17,728 bases of DNA from DAOUBF01 sp034432795 (GCA_034432795.1 DAOUBF010000024.1:1-17728); one strand, 5' to 3'; numbered from the stretch's first letter, positions 1 through 7,829 are shown. Numbers and translations are program-made. The notes: generated by a model from the sequence alone, not told the origin.

Positions 1-35
1 CTATTGGCCCAGGTTGACCATAAGACCAATGTCCC

Positions 36-63
36 TTGTCCGGCGGCGAGATTCCCGTATAAT
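36..63 (+). promoter_or_regulatory. Sigma-70-type promoter for the tandem-HTH operon
   Basis: A -35 TTGTCC at 36-41, a 16-bp spacer and a perfect -10 TATAAT at 58-63. The predicted transcription start is near 70, giving a leader of about 28 nt to the GTG start at 98. This position also argues against the longer upstream start at 14, which would lie upstream of the transcript. Confidence 0.7.
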
Positions 64-97
64 GCGGAATATAGCAAATGCCAGCAGGAGAAGACGA

Positions 98-769
98 GTG
101 GCCACGATAGAAGCCGCAACCATCCGCTCAAAGATGTTGGGCGTGTTGATCCGCGATGCCCGCCTGGCCGCGGGGCGGTCCCCAGCCGACTGCGCCGAGG
201 CCCTGGGCATCTCAGAAGCGCAGTTCATGGCCTATGAGCGCGGCATACAGCCGATCAGCCTGCCGGAATTGGAGGTCCTGGCTGCGGTGCTCCGCGTGCC
301 CCTGGCTCACTTTTGGGGCGAGCAACTGCTCACGGAACACCGGGTGGACCAGACCGTATGGCGCGATGCCCTGAATGTGCGCCACCGCATGATCGGCGTG
401 CAACTGCGCCAGGCCCGCATGGAGCGCGGCCTGACGGTGGAAGACTGCGCCAACGCCCTAGGCACCACCCCGGCGCGGATTAAGGCATTTGAGTCGGGCC
501 GCGAGCCGGTGCCCCTGCCTGAATTGGAGACCCTGGCAGAATTCCTGGGCCTGTCCCTGGAGAGCCTGGTGGCCGAGACCGGGCCGATTGGTGAGCAGCT
601 TAAGCAGCTTGAGGACTATGAGGCCTTTGCTGCCCTGCCGGAGGACCTGCGCAACTTCGTCCTGGAGGAGGGCATGCAGGGCTACCTGCGCCTGGCCCGT
701 CGCCTGAGCGCGCTGCCCCCAGAGGCCCTGCGGGCGCTCGGGGAAGCGTTTCTAGAGGCGGTGGAATGA
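98..769 (+). CDS. Tandem XRE-family helix-turn-helix regulator
   Basis: A probable cytoplasmic DNA-binding regulator of 223 aa with two copies of a Cro/CI (XRE) helix-turn-helix domain, at about residues 13-73 and 97-157. Both copies share the same pattern: a leading 'G-[VL]-x-[IL]-R-x-A-R' helix, a 'DCA-ALG' turn, an 'A-ER/ESG' recognition-helix end and 'P-x-PLPELE-LA' afterwards, so the gene arose by internal duplication. The C-terminal 60 residues are Leu/Glu-rich and helical, possibly for dimerisation or ligand sensing. I chose GTG at 98 because AGGAG lies 7 nt upstream (86-90) and a good promoter ends at 63; an in-frame ATG at 14 would precede that promoter. It is followed 27 bp later by a TPR gene, so both are likely co-transcribed. 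The fold is clear; targets are unknown. Confidence 0.88.
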   Translation: MATIEAATIRSKMLGVLIRDARLAAGRSPADCAEALGISEAQFMAYERGIQPISLPELEVLAAVLRVPLAHFWGEQLLTEHRVDQTVWRDALNVRHRMIGVQLRQARMERGLTVEDCANALGTTPARIKAFESGREPVPLPELETLAEFLGLSLESLVAETGPIGEQLKQLEDYEAFAALPEDLRNFVLEEGMQGYLRLARRLSALPPEALRALGEAFLEAVE

Positions 770-796
770 AACATCAGCGTTCAAGGAAGGCGAACC

Positions 797-1336
797 ATGT
801 CAGAGTCGGCGGATGCACTGAAGGAGAAAGGATTTCAGGCATATTCGGACGGGGACTATGCGGAGGCGCGGGCGGCGTTTGACGCCGCCCGCCAGGCCTA
901 TGAGGCCGTCGGCGATCAGGCCAACGCTGGCGAGATGCTTAACAACATCGGCGTGGTGTCCCGCCTGGAAGGGCGTTGGGACGAAGCCCAGGCCGCCTTT
1001 GACCAGGCGCGGGCGATCTTCCAGCAGTTGGGCGACCGCGAGCGCGAGGCCCAGGTGCTGGGCAATCTGGGCGGGCTGTACGCCAGCCGGGGACAGCGCG
1101 ACCTGGCGATAACGACTTTGCAAGCGGCGGCGGAGATGTTCGCCGAGGTCGGCGATGGTGAGCGACGCGCCGAGACGCTCAAGGCGCTCAGCCTTCTCCA
1201 GATGAAGACGGGACGCCTCTCTGAGGCGCTGGCGACCTACCAGGCCGGGCTGAACGCCCACACCCGCCCCACGCTGGCCCAACGTGCATTACGCACCTTC
1301 GCCCGTCTCCCCTTGCGCCTGGGCGCAGGGCACTAA
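797..1336 (+). CDS. TPR-repeat protein
   Basis: A soluble protein of 179 aa made almost entirely of tetratricopeptide repeats with a 40-residue period, at about residues 5-38, 44-77, 84-117 and 124-157. Each linker has the form 'F/Y-x-x-[VL]-GD' followed by an Asn/Leu-Gly helix start, the subtype seen in LGN/Rapsyn-like TPR proteins. TPR arrays are protein-protein interaction scaffolds; no catalytic residues are visible. A basic, helix-poor tail (residues 158-179) follows. The start ATG has a GGAAGG-like ribosome site at 785-790. It sits between the tandem-HTH regulator (27 bp upstream) and the GT87 gene, whose ATG is only 4 nt beyond this stop. A function as adaptor for the HTH protein is possible but is inferred only from adjacency. 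Confidence 0.85.
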   Translation: MSESADALKEKGFQAYSDGDYAEARAAFDAARQAYEAVGDQANAGEMLNNIGVVSRLEGRWDEAQAAFDQARAIFQQLGDREREAQVLGNLGGLYASRGQRDLAITTLQAAAEMFAEVGDGERRAETLKALSLLQMKTGRLSEALATYQAGLNAHTRPTLAQRALRTFARLPLRLGAGH

Positions 1337-1340
1337 GGCG

Positions 1341-2786
1341 ATGGCAGAAAGTGGGTCAAGTCCTCCCCTGATATACATATTCACGCGACGCCAGTCTCCC
1401 CAGGGGGTCCTCCAGCCTCACCCTGGTTCGGTTCGGCGTCTCCAACTCTCAGTTCGCTTTGATTACATTTGGAGGAGATCATTCGTCCTCAGCTTTGCCT
1501 TTCTTGGCTCCATCTTTGCCACTATAGGTAGTCTTATACTCGGGGTGATTATAGGCTGGTTGCTTATACCGGGGGTCAAATATCGCGACTTCACGGGGAT
1601 CTATTTGCTGGCTTCAGCCCTCCGATATGGCATAGACATTACATTACCGCTGACGACGATCGGTGAGCGGTTAGGCATTGCCCCCACCCTGGTCGGCTTT
1701 TACCATCCCACCCCGCATCCACCCACTATGGGCCTGCTTCTCTTACCCTTTGCCTATATAGACTACACGTTGGGTAGCTTGATATGGCTGGTGAGCGAAT
1801 TTTTACTATGGATCGCTGCAGTTGCGCTGCTTGCCCGGCTGATCCAGTTTCACCTCCGTCCGCTGCTGGTTACCCTCATCGCACTGGCACTCGTCGCCTG
1901 GGATCCTGTGTTTGGGGAGTTCAAATGGGGGCAGGTCGGCATGCTCCTGCTGTTTCTCTATATCAGCATGCTGCTCCTCCTGAAGCGCGACCATCCAGGA
2001 GGGGCAGGGGTCTTGTTCGGCCTGGCTTTACTTATTAAGCCCCTGACTGTGCCTGTGGCTGCCCTTCTCTTGCTCCGGCGCCAGTGGCGAATGCTTGGAA
2101 CGACCTTAGCAACAGTCGTGGCCGGCTATAGTGCAGCGTTACTGCTAATCGGCCCTAGTGAGCTTGTCAGGTATTTCACCCAGTCCCTGCCTGCGGTGGG
2201 CAGGTTCTACAGCACCTTCTGGCCCAATATCTCCCTGGCTACGCTCGGCTCGCGTCTCTTTGAGAGCATGTGGTTGCCAGCGACCCTCCCCCATCCAGAG
2301 GAAAGCATCATGGTCTCCGACCCCCTGATAGGATCGCCTCTTGCTGCTCAGGCCATAATAATCTTATTGCCGCTGCTTGTCATCAGCGTGGCATTGTGGG
2401 CCGTGCGCTGGCTTCCGCTTGACCGGGCTATAGCCAGCCTGGTTTGCATCAGTATTGCAGTCAGCCCGATAAGCTGGGTGCATTACGAGGTCCTGGCGCT
2501 TCCACTGGTTGCCCAAACGCTGGCCTGGCTGCGCAGCCACCGCTGGCCACGTAAGCCGACCCTGGCAGTTACCTGCATCCTCTTACTTATGCTTTTTCCA
2601 CTTATGGCGTGGCTCCATCTTGGATTATTGCTTACTCGTCCGAGGATGGAGGGGGAGCTACCCTACTATCCAGCAGTCGCCACTCTCCCCGTGCTGATAC
2701 CGGGCGCGTTGCTGCTCTCGCTAGTAGCACTGGGTATATGGATAGCTCACCGTCCGCATCCTCCCGCCCTGGATGCAGACACCTGA
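1341..2786 (+). CDS. GT87 (DUF2029) membrane glycosyltransferase
   Basis: A 481-aa polytopic membrane protein with about ten hydrophobic segments. It matches the GT87/DUF2029 family of polyprenyl-phosphate-sugar-dependent GT-C transferases, which in actinobacteria add alpha-mannose to envelope glycans. Visible hallmarks are 'YRDF' near residue 81 after the first membrane segment (candidate catalytic Asp83), 'FYHPTPHPP' at 120-128, 'KWGQ' at 195-198, 'LIKP' at 231-234, 'WPNIS' at 294-298 and 'SPISWVHY' at 375-382. Donor and acceptor cannot be read from sequence. I used ATG 1341, 4 nt after the TPR stop, with only a weak AAGG before it; translational coupling is likely. The open frame extends upstream to 1284 inside the TPR gene, but a start there is unlikely. 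The gene uses many ATA, TTA and CTT codons that neighbours avoid, suggesting foreign origin or relaxed selection. Confidence 0.82.
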   Translation: MAESGSSPPLIYIFTRRQSPQGVLQPHPGSVRRLQLSVRFDYIWRRSFVLSFAFLGSIFATIGSLILGVIIGWLLIPGVKYRDFTGIYLLASALRYGIDITLPLTTIGERLGIAPTLVGFYHPTPHPPTMGLLLLPFAYIDYTLGSLIWLVSEFLLWIAAVALLARLIQFHLRPLLVTLIALALVAWDPVFGEFKWGQVGMLLLFLYISMLLLLKRDHPGGAGVLFGLALLIKPLTVPVAALLLLRRQWRMLGTTLATVVAGYSAALLLIGPSELVRYFTQSLPAVGRFYSTFWPNISLATLGSRLFESMWLPATLPHPEESIMVSDPLIGSPLAAQAIIILLPLLVISVALWAVRWLPLDRAIASLVCISIAVSPISWVHYEVLALPLVAQTLAWLRSHRWPRKPTLAVTCILLLMLFPLMAWLHLGLLLTRPRMEGELPYYPAVATLPVLIPGALLLSLVALGIWIAHRPHPPALDADT

Positions 2787-2833
2787 CCTTCTCGCTGGCC
2801 TGGTGTGGCTGCGCTGCCCTGTGTGCGAAACAC

Positions 2834-2871
2834 AAAGAGCGCAGAGGATCCCATAGTCCTCTACGCTCTTT
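2834..2871. terminator. Inverted repeat between convergent genes, likely bidirectional terminator
   Basis: Left arm 2834-2848 (AAAGAGCGCAGAGGA) and right arm 2857-2871 (TCCTCTACGCTCTTT) are complementary over 15 bp with one mismatch, around an 8-nt loop. The mismatch becomes a G-U pair in the minus-strand transcript. The arms begin and end in A3/T3. It lies in the 106-bp gap between the GT87 gene (plus) and the EF-G-like gene (minus), where a shared terminator is expected. A partial copy of the right-arm motif (CGCTCTCTGCG) follows immediately, so it may belong to a dispersed palindromic repeat family. Confidence 0.65.
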
Positions 2872-2892
2872 GCGCTCTCTGCGGTGAGGAAA

Positions 2893-4971
2893 CTATGCTT
2901 TCTCTTCCTCGCGCTCGCGCTTGGCGTTGGCGATGATGGCCTCGGCCAGGTGCGGGGGCACCTGCTCGTAGTGTGAGAACTCCATCCGATAGACGCCGTA
3001 GCCCTGGGTGAGCGAGCGCAGATCGGTGGCGTAGCGCAGCATCTCGGCCAGCGGCACCTGGGCGGTGACAATGCTCTTGCCGCCGCGCTGCTCCATCCCC
3101 TGCACGCGGGCACGCCGCCCGTTCAGGTCGCTGAGCACATCGCCCATATATTGCTCCGGCACCGTCACCGTCACATTCATGATCGGCTCCAACAGCACCG
3201 GCCCGGCCTGCAGGAAGGTCTGCTTGAACACCTCGCGCCCGGCGATCTCAAAGGCAATGGGCTTGGAGTCCACTTCGTGCATCTTGCCATCGTAGACCAC
3301 CGCCCGCACGTCCACAATGGGGTAACCGGCGAGCACGCCCTGCTCCATGACGCCCTTCACACCCTTATCAATGGAGGGCATAAAGTTGCTGGAGATGGCG
3401 CCGCCGAAGACCTCATTGACGAACTCGTATCCTGCGCCGCGCTCCAGCGGCTCCAGGCGCATGTGCACCTCGGCGAACTGGCCCGCCCCGCCGGTCTGCT
3501 TCTTGTGCCGATAAGAGGATGCCGCCACCTTGGTGATCGTCTCGCGGTAGGGCACTTTGGGCACGGAGGTGATCAGCCCGACGCCGAACTTGCTCTCCGC
3601 CTTGCGGACGGCCACGTCAATATGCTGATCGCCCATCCCCTCCAGGATGGTCTGGTTCGTGCTCGGTTCATGGCGCCAGCGCAGCGTGGGGTCCTCCTCG
3701 GAGAGCCGGGTCAGCGTCGGCCCCATCTTGGTAGAGTCCGCTTTGGTGCGCGGCTCCACCGCGACCGAGAACAGGGGCGCGGGATAGGTCGGCGGCGGCA
3801 ACACCAGGGGATGTGTCCGATGGCATAGCGTATCGCCGGTGTTGGTCTCGGCCATCTTGGCGACGACGCCGATGTCGCCCGCGTGCAGGCGCGGCACAGG
3901 CAGTTGCTCCTTGCCGCGCATGACGTTGATCTGGCCGATACGCTCCTCGGCGTTGCGCCGCGAATTCCACACGCGGGAGTCCGACTCCAGCACCCCGGCG
4001 TACACGCGGAAATAGCTCAGCTTGCCCACGAACGGGTCAGCCATCGTCTTGAATACGAGCGCGGCCAGGGGGGCGTCATCGCGCGGCTCCAACTGCTCCT
4101 CCTCGCCCGTCGCCGGGTTCGTCGCCGTGACCGGCCCCACGTCTGTCGGCGAGGGCAACAGGTCCAGGATCGCATCCATGAGCGGGAGGATGCCCACGTT
4201 GGGGAGGCCGGAGGCCACCAACACGGGGATGACCCGCCCCTCCTGAACCGCTGCCTTCAGCCCGCGCTTGATCTCCTCCGGGCTAAGCTCCTCCCCCTCC
4301 AGGTACTTCATGATCAACTCATCATCGCCTTCCGCGGCAGCCTCAACCAACTGGACGCGGGTGCTCTCCACCTCGTCAGCCAGATCGGGGGGCACGTCGG
4401 CGACCTCGCTCCCCGCGCCCCGCCGCGCCTTGCGCTCAATCAGGTCCACCACGCCGCGAAAGTTGCTCTGCTCGCCAATGGGCAAGACCAGGGGCACGAA
4501 CAGGCCAGAGAAGGCGTTACGCACGCTCTCCAGGGCACGATGGAAATTGGCGTTGTCGCGGTCCATCTTGGAGATGACCACAAAGCGCGGCAGGCGATAT
4601 TCATTGGCGTACTCCCACACCAACTCCGTGCCTACCTCTACCCCCGCCACCGAGTCCACCAAAACAATCGCGGCATCGGCGACGCGCACGGCGCTGCGCA
4701 CCTCCCCAACGAAGTCGGGGAAGCCGGGGGTGTCCATCACATTGATCTTGTGCCCCTTGTACTCACAGGGGATCAGCGAGAGGTTCAATGAGATGCGACG
4801 GCGGATTTCCTCCTCGTCGTAGTCGGAAACCGTATTGCCCTCATCCACGCGGCCCAAGCGATTGGTCGCGCCGGTGTTATACAGCATGGCCTCAACCAAC
4901 ATCGTCTTGCCTGAGCTGCCGTGGCCCAGGAGCACGACGTTGCGAATGAGGTGGGTGGCGTATTCCTTCAT
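2893..4971 (-). CDS. Elongation factor G-like translational GTPase
   Basis: A 692-aa cytosolic GTPase with the full EF-G layout: GTPase domain (to about residue 270), beta-barrel domain II, and EF-G domains III-V. The domain IV hallmark 'HEVDSKPIAFEIAG' is intact. The P-loop is GHGSSGKT (16-23), G3 is DTPGF (80-84), and 'SDYDEEEIRRRIS' replaces the usual switch-I RGITI, placing Ser61 where canonical EF-G has Thr. G4 reads SKMD (134-137) rather than NKMD. These traits, with 'GEVRSAVRVADAAIVLVDSVAGVEVGTE' split features such as VGEVR and GVEVGTE, fit the EF-G paralogue group (EF-G2/FusA2-like) rather than the main fusA, which normally sits in the str operon. The start ATG has GAAGGA 9 nt upstream. 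It is monocistronic, with its own strong promoter. A role in translocation, recycling or stress is not decidable here. Confidence 0.88.
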   Translation of the reverse strand: MKEYATHLIRNVVLLGHGSSGKTMLVEAMLYNTGATNRLGRVDEGNTVSDYDEEEIRRRISLNLSLIPCEYKGHKINVMDTPGFPDFVGEVRSAVRVADAAIVLVDSVAGVEVGTELVWEYANEYRLPRFVVISKMDRDNANFHRALESVRNAFSGLFVPLVLPIGEQSNFRGVVDLIERKARRGAGSEVADVPPDLADEVESTRVQLVEAAAEGDDELIMKYLEGEELSPEEIKRGLKAAVQEGRVIPVLVASGLPNVGILPLMDAILDLLPSPTDVGPVTATNPATGEEEQLEPRDDAPLAALVFKTMADPFVGKLSYFRVYAGVLESDSRVWNSRRNAEERIGQINVMRGKEQLPVPRLHAGDIGVVAKMAETNTGDTLCHRTHPLVLPPPTYPAPLFSVAVEPRTKADSTKMGPTLTRLSEEDPTLRWRHEPSTNQTILEGMGDQHIDVAVRKAESKFGVGLITSVPKVPYRETITKVAASSYRHKKQTGGAGQFAEVHMRLEPLERGAGYEFVNEVFGGAISSNFMPSIDKGVKGVMEQGVLAGYPIVDVRAVVYDGKMHEVDSKPIAFEIAGREVFKQTFLQAGPVLLEPIMNVTVTVPEQYMGDVLSDLNGRRARVQGMEQRGGKSIVTAQVPLAEMLRYATDLRSLTQGYGVYRMEFSHYEQVPPHLAEAIIANAKREREEEKA

Positions 4972-5013
4972 GGATACAGGTCCTTCGCTATGAGTATGAG
5001 TGTACGGATGTTA

Positions 5014-5042
5014 ATTCTAGATGAGAATGGGGGAACTGTCAA
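5014..5042 (-). promoter_or_regulatory. Strong sigma-70 promoter for the EF-G-like gene
   Basis: On the minus strand there is a perfect -35 TTGACA (plus-strand 5037-5042), a 17-bp spacer and a -10 TAGAAT (5014-5019). The transcript would start near 5007, about 36 nt before the ATG at 4971. This is the closest match to consensus in the window and implies high, largely constitutive expression. Confidence 0.75.
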
Positions 5043-5054
5043 TGAATGACGGGC

Positions 5055-6098
5055 CTAATGCACCCACACCCAGGTGCCGGGGTCGTCCTCCGTCGGCTTG
5101 ACCGCGTTCTGGTCGTCGGGGACGGACGGCGTGGTCCAGTCAAACAGCCAGCGGGCATCGCGGGGCGCCAGGTTAACGCAGCCGTGGCTGTGGACGTAGC
5201 CAAAGCGATCGTGCCAGTAGGCCCCGTGTAGGGCGACCGCCCCGTTGAAGTACATAATCCAGGGGACGTCTTCCAGGAAGTAGTAGTCAGCGCGACCCTG
5301 CGCGCCGCTCATCTTGGCGGCTCGCAATTTCCACCAAATCCGCGTCAACCCCCTGGGCGTACTCCACTGTGGCAGCCCGCTGGAGACCAGTGTGGCATAC
5401 ACCATGCGGTCGCCTTCGTAGGCCGCCAGCGTCTGCTCGTACAGGTTGATTTCAATCCACTTCTCGTTCGGGCCAACACCCGCCGGTCGCGGGCTGACGC
5501 TGACCTGGCCGACCACCACGTGCCGGATCCACTGGTCCGGCCCGATCTGGTCCCACAGCGCGCCGCCGACAGTTTTGGTGTCTGAGATGGTTACCAGGGT
5601 ATAGCGCGGCAGGGTAGGGGCGTCTGGATGGGGCGCCGCGCCAGGTGCAGGCGAGGGCTGCACCGGCCTCAGAATCCAGCCGAAGGGCTGTACCGGCTGC
5701 TCCGTCAGGACAACGCCCTGAAAGGTGGAGGGCTGATAGATGGAAATGGATCTCGTCCGGACGTACTCGCCGGGGTTGATCTGCACCCAGGTCTCGCCGT
5801 TGTGCTCAACCACGACAGGCTCCCGGCCCAGGCTCACCCACACGTACCCGCCCCCCACGCCGCGGATAGGGCCACGCCCGGAAGCGGCATCCTCCGGGCT
5901 GCGATAGACCGGCGCATAACCAATGACACGGGCATAGGTGTACGGAACGACAGCGGCGTCCTCCGTCCCACCCGGTTCAGTAGCTGTGACTGCCTCGTCC
6001 AGGCTGGCTTCGGCCTGCCCAACCAGGCCCATTGGGAAGCCCAACCCAATAACCGCCAGTATGAACACACACCGCCAGATCAACCCTCGCGCTTTCAT
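5055..6098 (-). CDS. Secreted L,D-transpeptidase (YkuD domain)
   Basis: A 347-aa exported protein. An N-terminal signal peptide (basic MKARGLIWR, then a hydrophobic core) ends in a probable AEA-S cleavage site near residue 32. Residues 45-200 form beta-rich, SH3-like segments containing 'YVWVSLGREPVVV' and 'W-VQINPGEYV'. The YkuD catalytic domain spans about 213-322, with His291 in 'HGAYWH' and the signature SHGCVNL, in which Cys307 is the expected nucleophile and His305 is also conserved. Family members form 3-3 peptidoglycan cross-links or attach proteins to the wall, acting outside the membrane. GGGAG 8 nt before the ATG supports the start. The YkuD motif leaves little doubt about the fold; the actual substrate is unknown. 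A promoter-like sequence lies upstream, so it appears independently transcribed from the BNR gene. Confidence 0.9.
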   Translation of the reverse strand: MKARGLIWRCVFILAVIGLGFPMGLVGQAEASLDEAVTATEPGGTEDAAVVPYTYARVIGYAPVYRSPEDAASGRGPIRGVGGGYVWVSLGREPVVVEHNGETWVQINPGEYVRTRSISIYQPSTFQGVVLTEQPVQPFGWILRPVQPSPAPGAAPHPDAPTLPRYTLVTISDTKTVGGALWDQIGPDQWIRHVVVGQVSVSPRPAGVGPNEKWIEINLYEQTLAAYEGDRMVYATLVSSGLPQWSTPRGLTRIWWKLRAAKMSGAQGRADYYFLEDVPWIMYFNGAVALHGAYWHDRFGYVHSHGCVNLAPRDARWLFDWTTPSVPDDQNAVKPTEDDPGTWVWVH

Positions 6099-6155
6099 CC
6101 TCTCATCTCCCTCGCATTACCAACACGCCTATGCGATCTACAATGACTATATATT

Positions 6156-6183
6156 AGCATAAAACAATTTCCAGAGAATCCAA
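6156..6183 (-). promoter_or_regulatory. Possible promoter for the L,D-transpeptidase gene
   Basis: Minus-strand -35 TTGGAT (plus-strand 6178-6183), a 16-bp spacer and -10 TATGCT (6156-6161) lie in the only AT-rich part of the 199-bp gap. The start would be about 50 nt before the ATG. The match is moderate and other AT-rich hexamers nearby could serve. Confidence 0.4.
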
Positions 6184-6238
6184 TAGGATGAGCGTCCCAA
6201 TAAGATGGGCAGGGGGTAGCCCAGTGGCTTGTTCGGTT

Positions 6239-6282
6239 GGCCACCACAGCGATTCACCCAGGAGGGAGCAAGCGCGGTGGCC
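6239..6282. repeat. Inverted repeat downstream of the BNR gene
   Basis: GGCCACC at 6239-6245 and GGTGGCC at 6276-6282 are perfectly complementary and enclose a 30-nt loop that can pair further. It lies 16 bp after the stop of the minus-strand BNR gene and could stabilise or end its transcript. There is no T-tract, so a classical intrinsic terminator is doubtful. Confidence 0.35.
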
Positions 6283-6297
6283 TGAACCCCAGGTTTA

Positions 6298-7692
6298 TTA
6301 CCGCATCACAGCACTCGCGTTATAGATCAGCGGCAGATAAAGCTGGTTAAGGTATTCACCGCGTGAGACCCAGATGTCCTGCTCGTTGCGGCGCGTGTCG
6401 TTCCAGGCCGCATAGACGATGTTGCCCACCGCCCATAGCCCCCAGTAGTCGCCCGCCGCGTTCCCACTCCCCGGCGGGAAGCCGATGTTCATGTCCTGGG
6501 GCACCTCGCTCACCCGCATATCGGGCAGCCAGGTCTCCCCCATGTCTGTGCTGGCACTGTACCAGGTATGGAACAGCCGGTTCTGAGGGTCCCCGCGCCG
6601 GTCCATCCACAGCGCATGTAAGCGCCCATCGTTCCCATAGAACAGCACTGGCGTGATATGATCTCGCCCCGTCCCCGGCGGGTCGTGGCTCAGGCGGATG
6701 CGGCTCGTCCACGTCACCCCATGATCGGTGGAGCGCACATAATAGACATCCGTCGGCCCATAGGTGACATTGTTATCATCTGTCCAGGCCACATACAGTT
6801 CGTCGTTGTTATGGGGGTTGGTGACCGCTGAGATGATGGAGAAGAAGCGCCACTGATCGTAGCCCCCCGGCCCGTGAATGGGCGAACAGGGTTGCGAGGT
6901 ACTGGTCACTGTCACCGGCGCACCGAAACTCACGCCACCGTTCGTGCTCTTCACATACCGGATGAAGCCATCCACGCAGAAGCCCCAGGGGCTCATGAAA
7001 AACACAAACACATCGCCATTCTGGGTCACCACCGGATAGGGATACTCGGTGTTGCCGGGGGCGATGTTGGTGTAGCCCGACCAGGTCTGGCCGCCATCGG
7101 TGGAGTATTTGCGCAGGATGCCGCCGTTCGCCCAGACCACGTACATGCGATGGTAGTAGGGGCTGGCCGGGTTGTTATCAATCGCCAGCCACTCTTTATC
7201 ATCCAGGCTGCCGGGCGTCTCGTTATAGGTGATCGGCACTGAGGGGACGAAGTTGAGGCCATCGTCGGTCCAGGTGATGAACAGGCCATGACCGGCATCA
7301 TACCCCAGGGCCACGACATAAATGCGCCCATCGTCGCGGGCCACCACCACCGGGTCGCTTTGCAGGGGGATGTCCGGGGGCAGACCGGGCATATGAAGCT
7401 GGGTCGGCCAGGTCTGGCCGCCATCGGTGGAGCCGTAAATCCAGACGTGCTTGACGTTGCCGTCGCGGTAGTCTTTGGCGGCGGCGACCACGATGTCAGG
7501 GTTGATGGGACTGGCCGCCAGGTTCGGTTCGTGCTGGCCGAAGCCGCTGTTGTCCGTGTTGGCCAGCACATTCGGCCCCCAGACCGGGGTCGGAGGTAAG
7601 GACACAGCCGCCTGGGGCAACGCCCCCGCGCCTGCGCCGCCGGTTAAGGCCAGGACGAGCACAAGTCCGCATAGAAAAAGGTGTCGCTTCAT
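6298..7692 (-). CDS. Secreted Asp-box (BNR/sialidase-fold) repeat protein
   Basis: A 464-aa exported protein. A signal peptide of MKRHLF type with a Leu/Val/Ala core is followed by a beta-propeller sequence with at least five Asp boxes (S-x-D/N-x-G-x-T-W/F), at residues 88-95, 197-204, 249-256, 321-328 and 381-388. Asp-box propellers occur in sialidases, other glycosidases and non-enzymatic adhesins. I cannot pick out the sialidase arginine triad with confidence, so enzymatic activity is not claimed. The end 'LYLPLIYN' (451-458) plus a short tail looks like a terminal sorting or anchoring signal. I placed the start at ATG 7690-7692 because AGGAG lies just upstream and the signal peptide begins there; the frame stays open 38 codons further upstream, but that stretch is not protein-like. 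Confidence 0.82.
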   Translation of the reverse strand: MKRHLFLCGLVLVLALTGGAGAGALPQAAVSLPPTPVWGPNVLANTDNSGFGQHEPNLAASPINPDIVVAAAKDYRDGNVKHVWIYGSTDGGQTWPTQLHMPGLPPDIPLQSDPVVVARDDGRIYVVALGYDAGHGLFITWTDDGLNFVPSVPITYNETPGSLDDKEWLAIDNNPASPYYHRMYVVWANGGILRKYSTDGGQTWSGYTNIAPGNTEYPYPVVTQNGDVFVFFMSPWGFCVDGFIRYVKSTNGGVSFGAPVTVTSTSQPCSPIHGPGGYDQWRFFSIISAVTNPHNNDELYVAWTDDNNVTYGPTDVYYVRSTDHGVTWTSRIRLSHDPPGTGRDHITPVLFYGNDGRLHALWMDRRGDPQNRLFHTWYSASTDMGETWLPDMRVSEVPQDMNIGFPPGSGNAAGDYWGLWAVGNIVYAAWNDTRRNEQDIWVSRGEYLNQLYLPLIYNASAVMR

Positions 7693-7746
7693 GGGTCTCC
7701 TTTCCCTGAACGAAAGTTGAGCGCCATGTGAGGGTATTGGCGAATA

Positions 7747-7755
7747 AGCATACCA
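7747..7755 (-). promoter_or_regulatory. Possible extended -10 promoter for the BNR gene
   Basis: On the minus strand, TGG followed by TATGCT (plus-strand 7747-7755) forms an extended -10 element about 55 nt before the ATG at 7692. I see no good -35 hexamer, so this rests on the extended -10 alone. Confidence 0.3.
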
Positions 7756-7768
7756 CAGAAAACGGGGT

Positions 7769-7796
7769 TTGGCCGAATCGGACGCCCGTGTATAAT
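7769..7796 (+). promoter_or_regulatory. Sigma-70-type promoter for the SDR gene
   Basis: A -35 TTGGCC at 7769-7774, a 16-bp spacer and a perfect -10 TATAAT at 7791-7796. The transcript would begin near 7803 and carry a leader of about 145 nt that contains the double hairpin repeat and the 15-bp palindrome. It is back to back with the minus-strand BNR gene. Confidence 0.6.
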
Positions 7797-7829
7797 CTGA
7801 TCCCATACTCGGTGGATCGCCGAACTGTC

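Noticed and set aside
14..97. Upstream ATG extension of the tandem-HTH regulator
   Set aside because: It would start before the predicted promoter, adds a basic unstructured segment, and a GTG with a good ribosome site lies at 98.
3883..4791. 302-codon open frame on the plus strand opposite the EF-G-like gene
   Set aside because: It is antisense to a strongly conserved gene, has His/Arg/Gln-rich low-complexity composition and no ribosome site; it arises from codon bias of the real gene.
6205..6290. tRNA-like sequence (GTAGCCCAGTGG followed by GTTCGGTT)
   Set aside because: The fragments resemble D- and T-loop strings, but no 7-bp acceptor stem or anticodon stem can be built around them at tRNA distances.
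7693..7806. 38-codon upstream extension of the Asp-box protein
   Set aside because: A clear signal peptide and ribosome site begin at 7692, and the extension overlaps promoter-like sequence.
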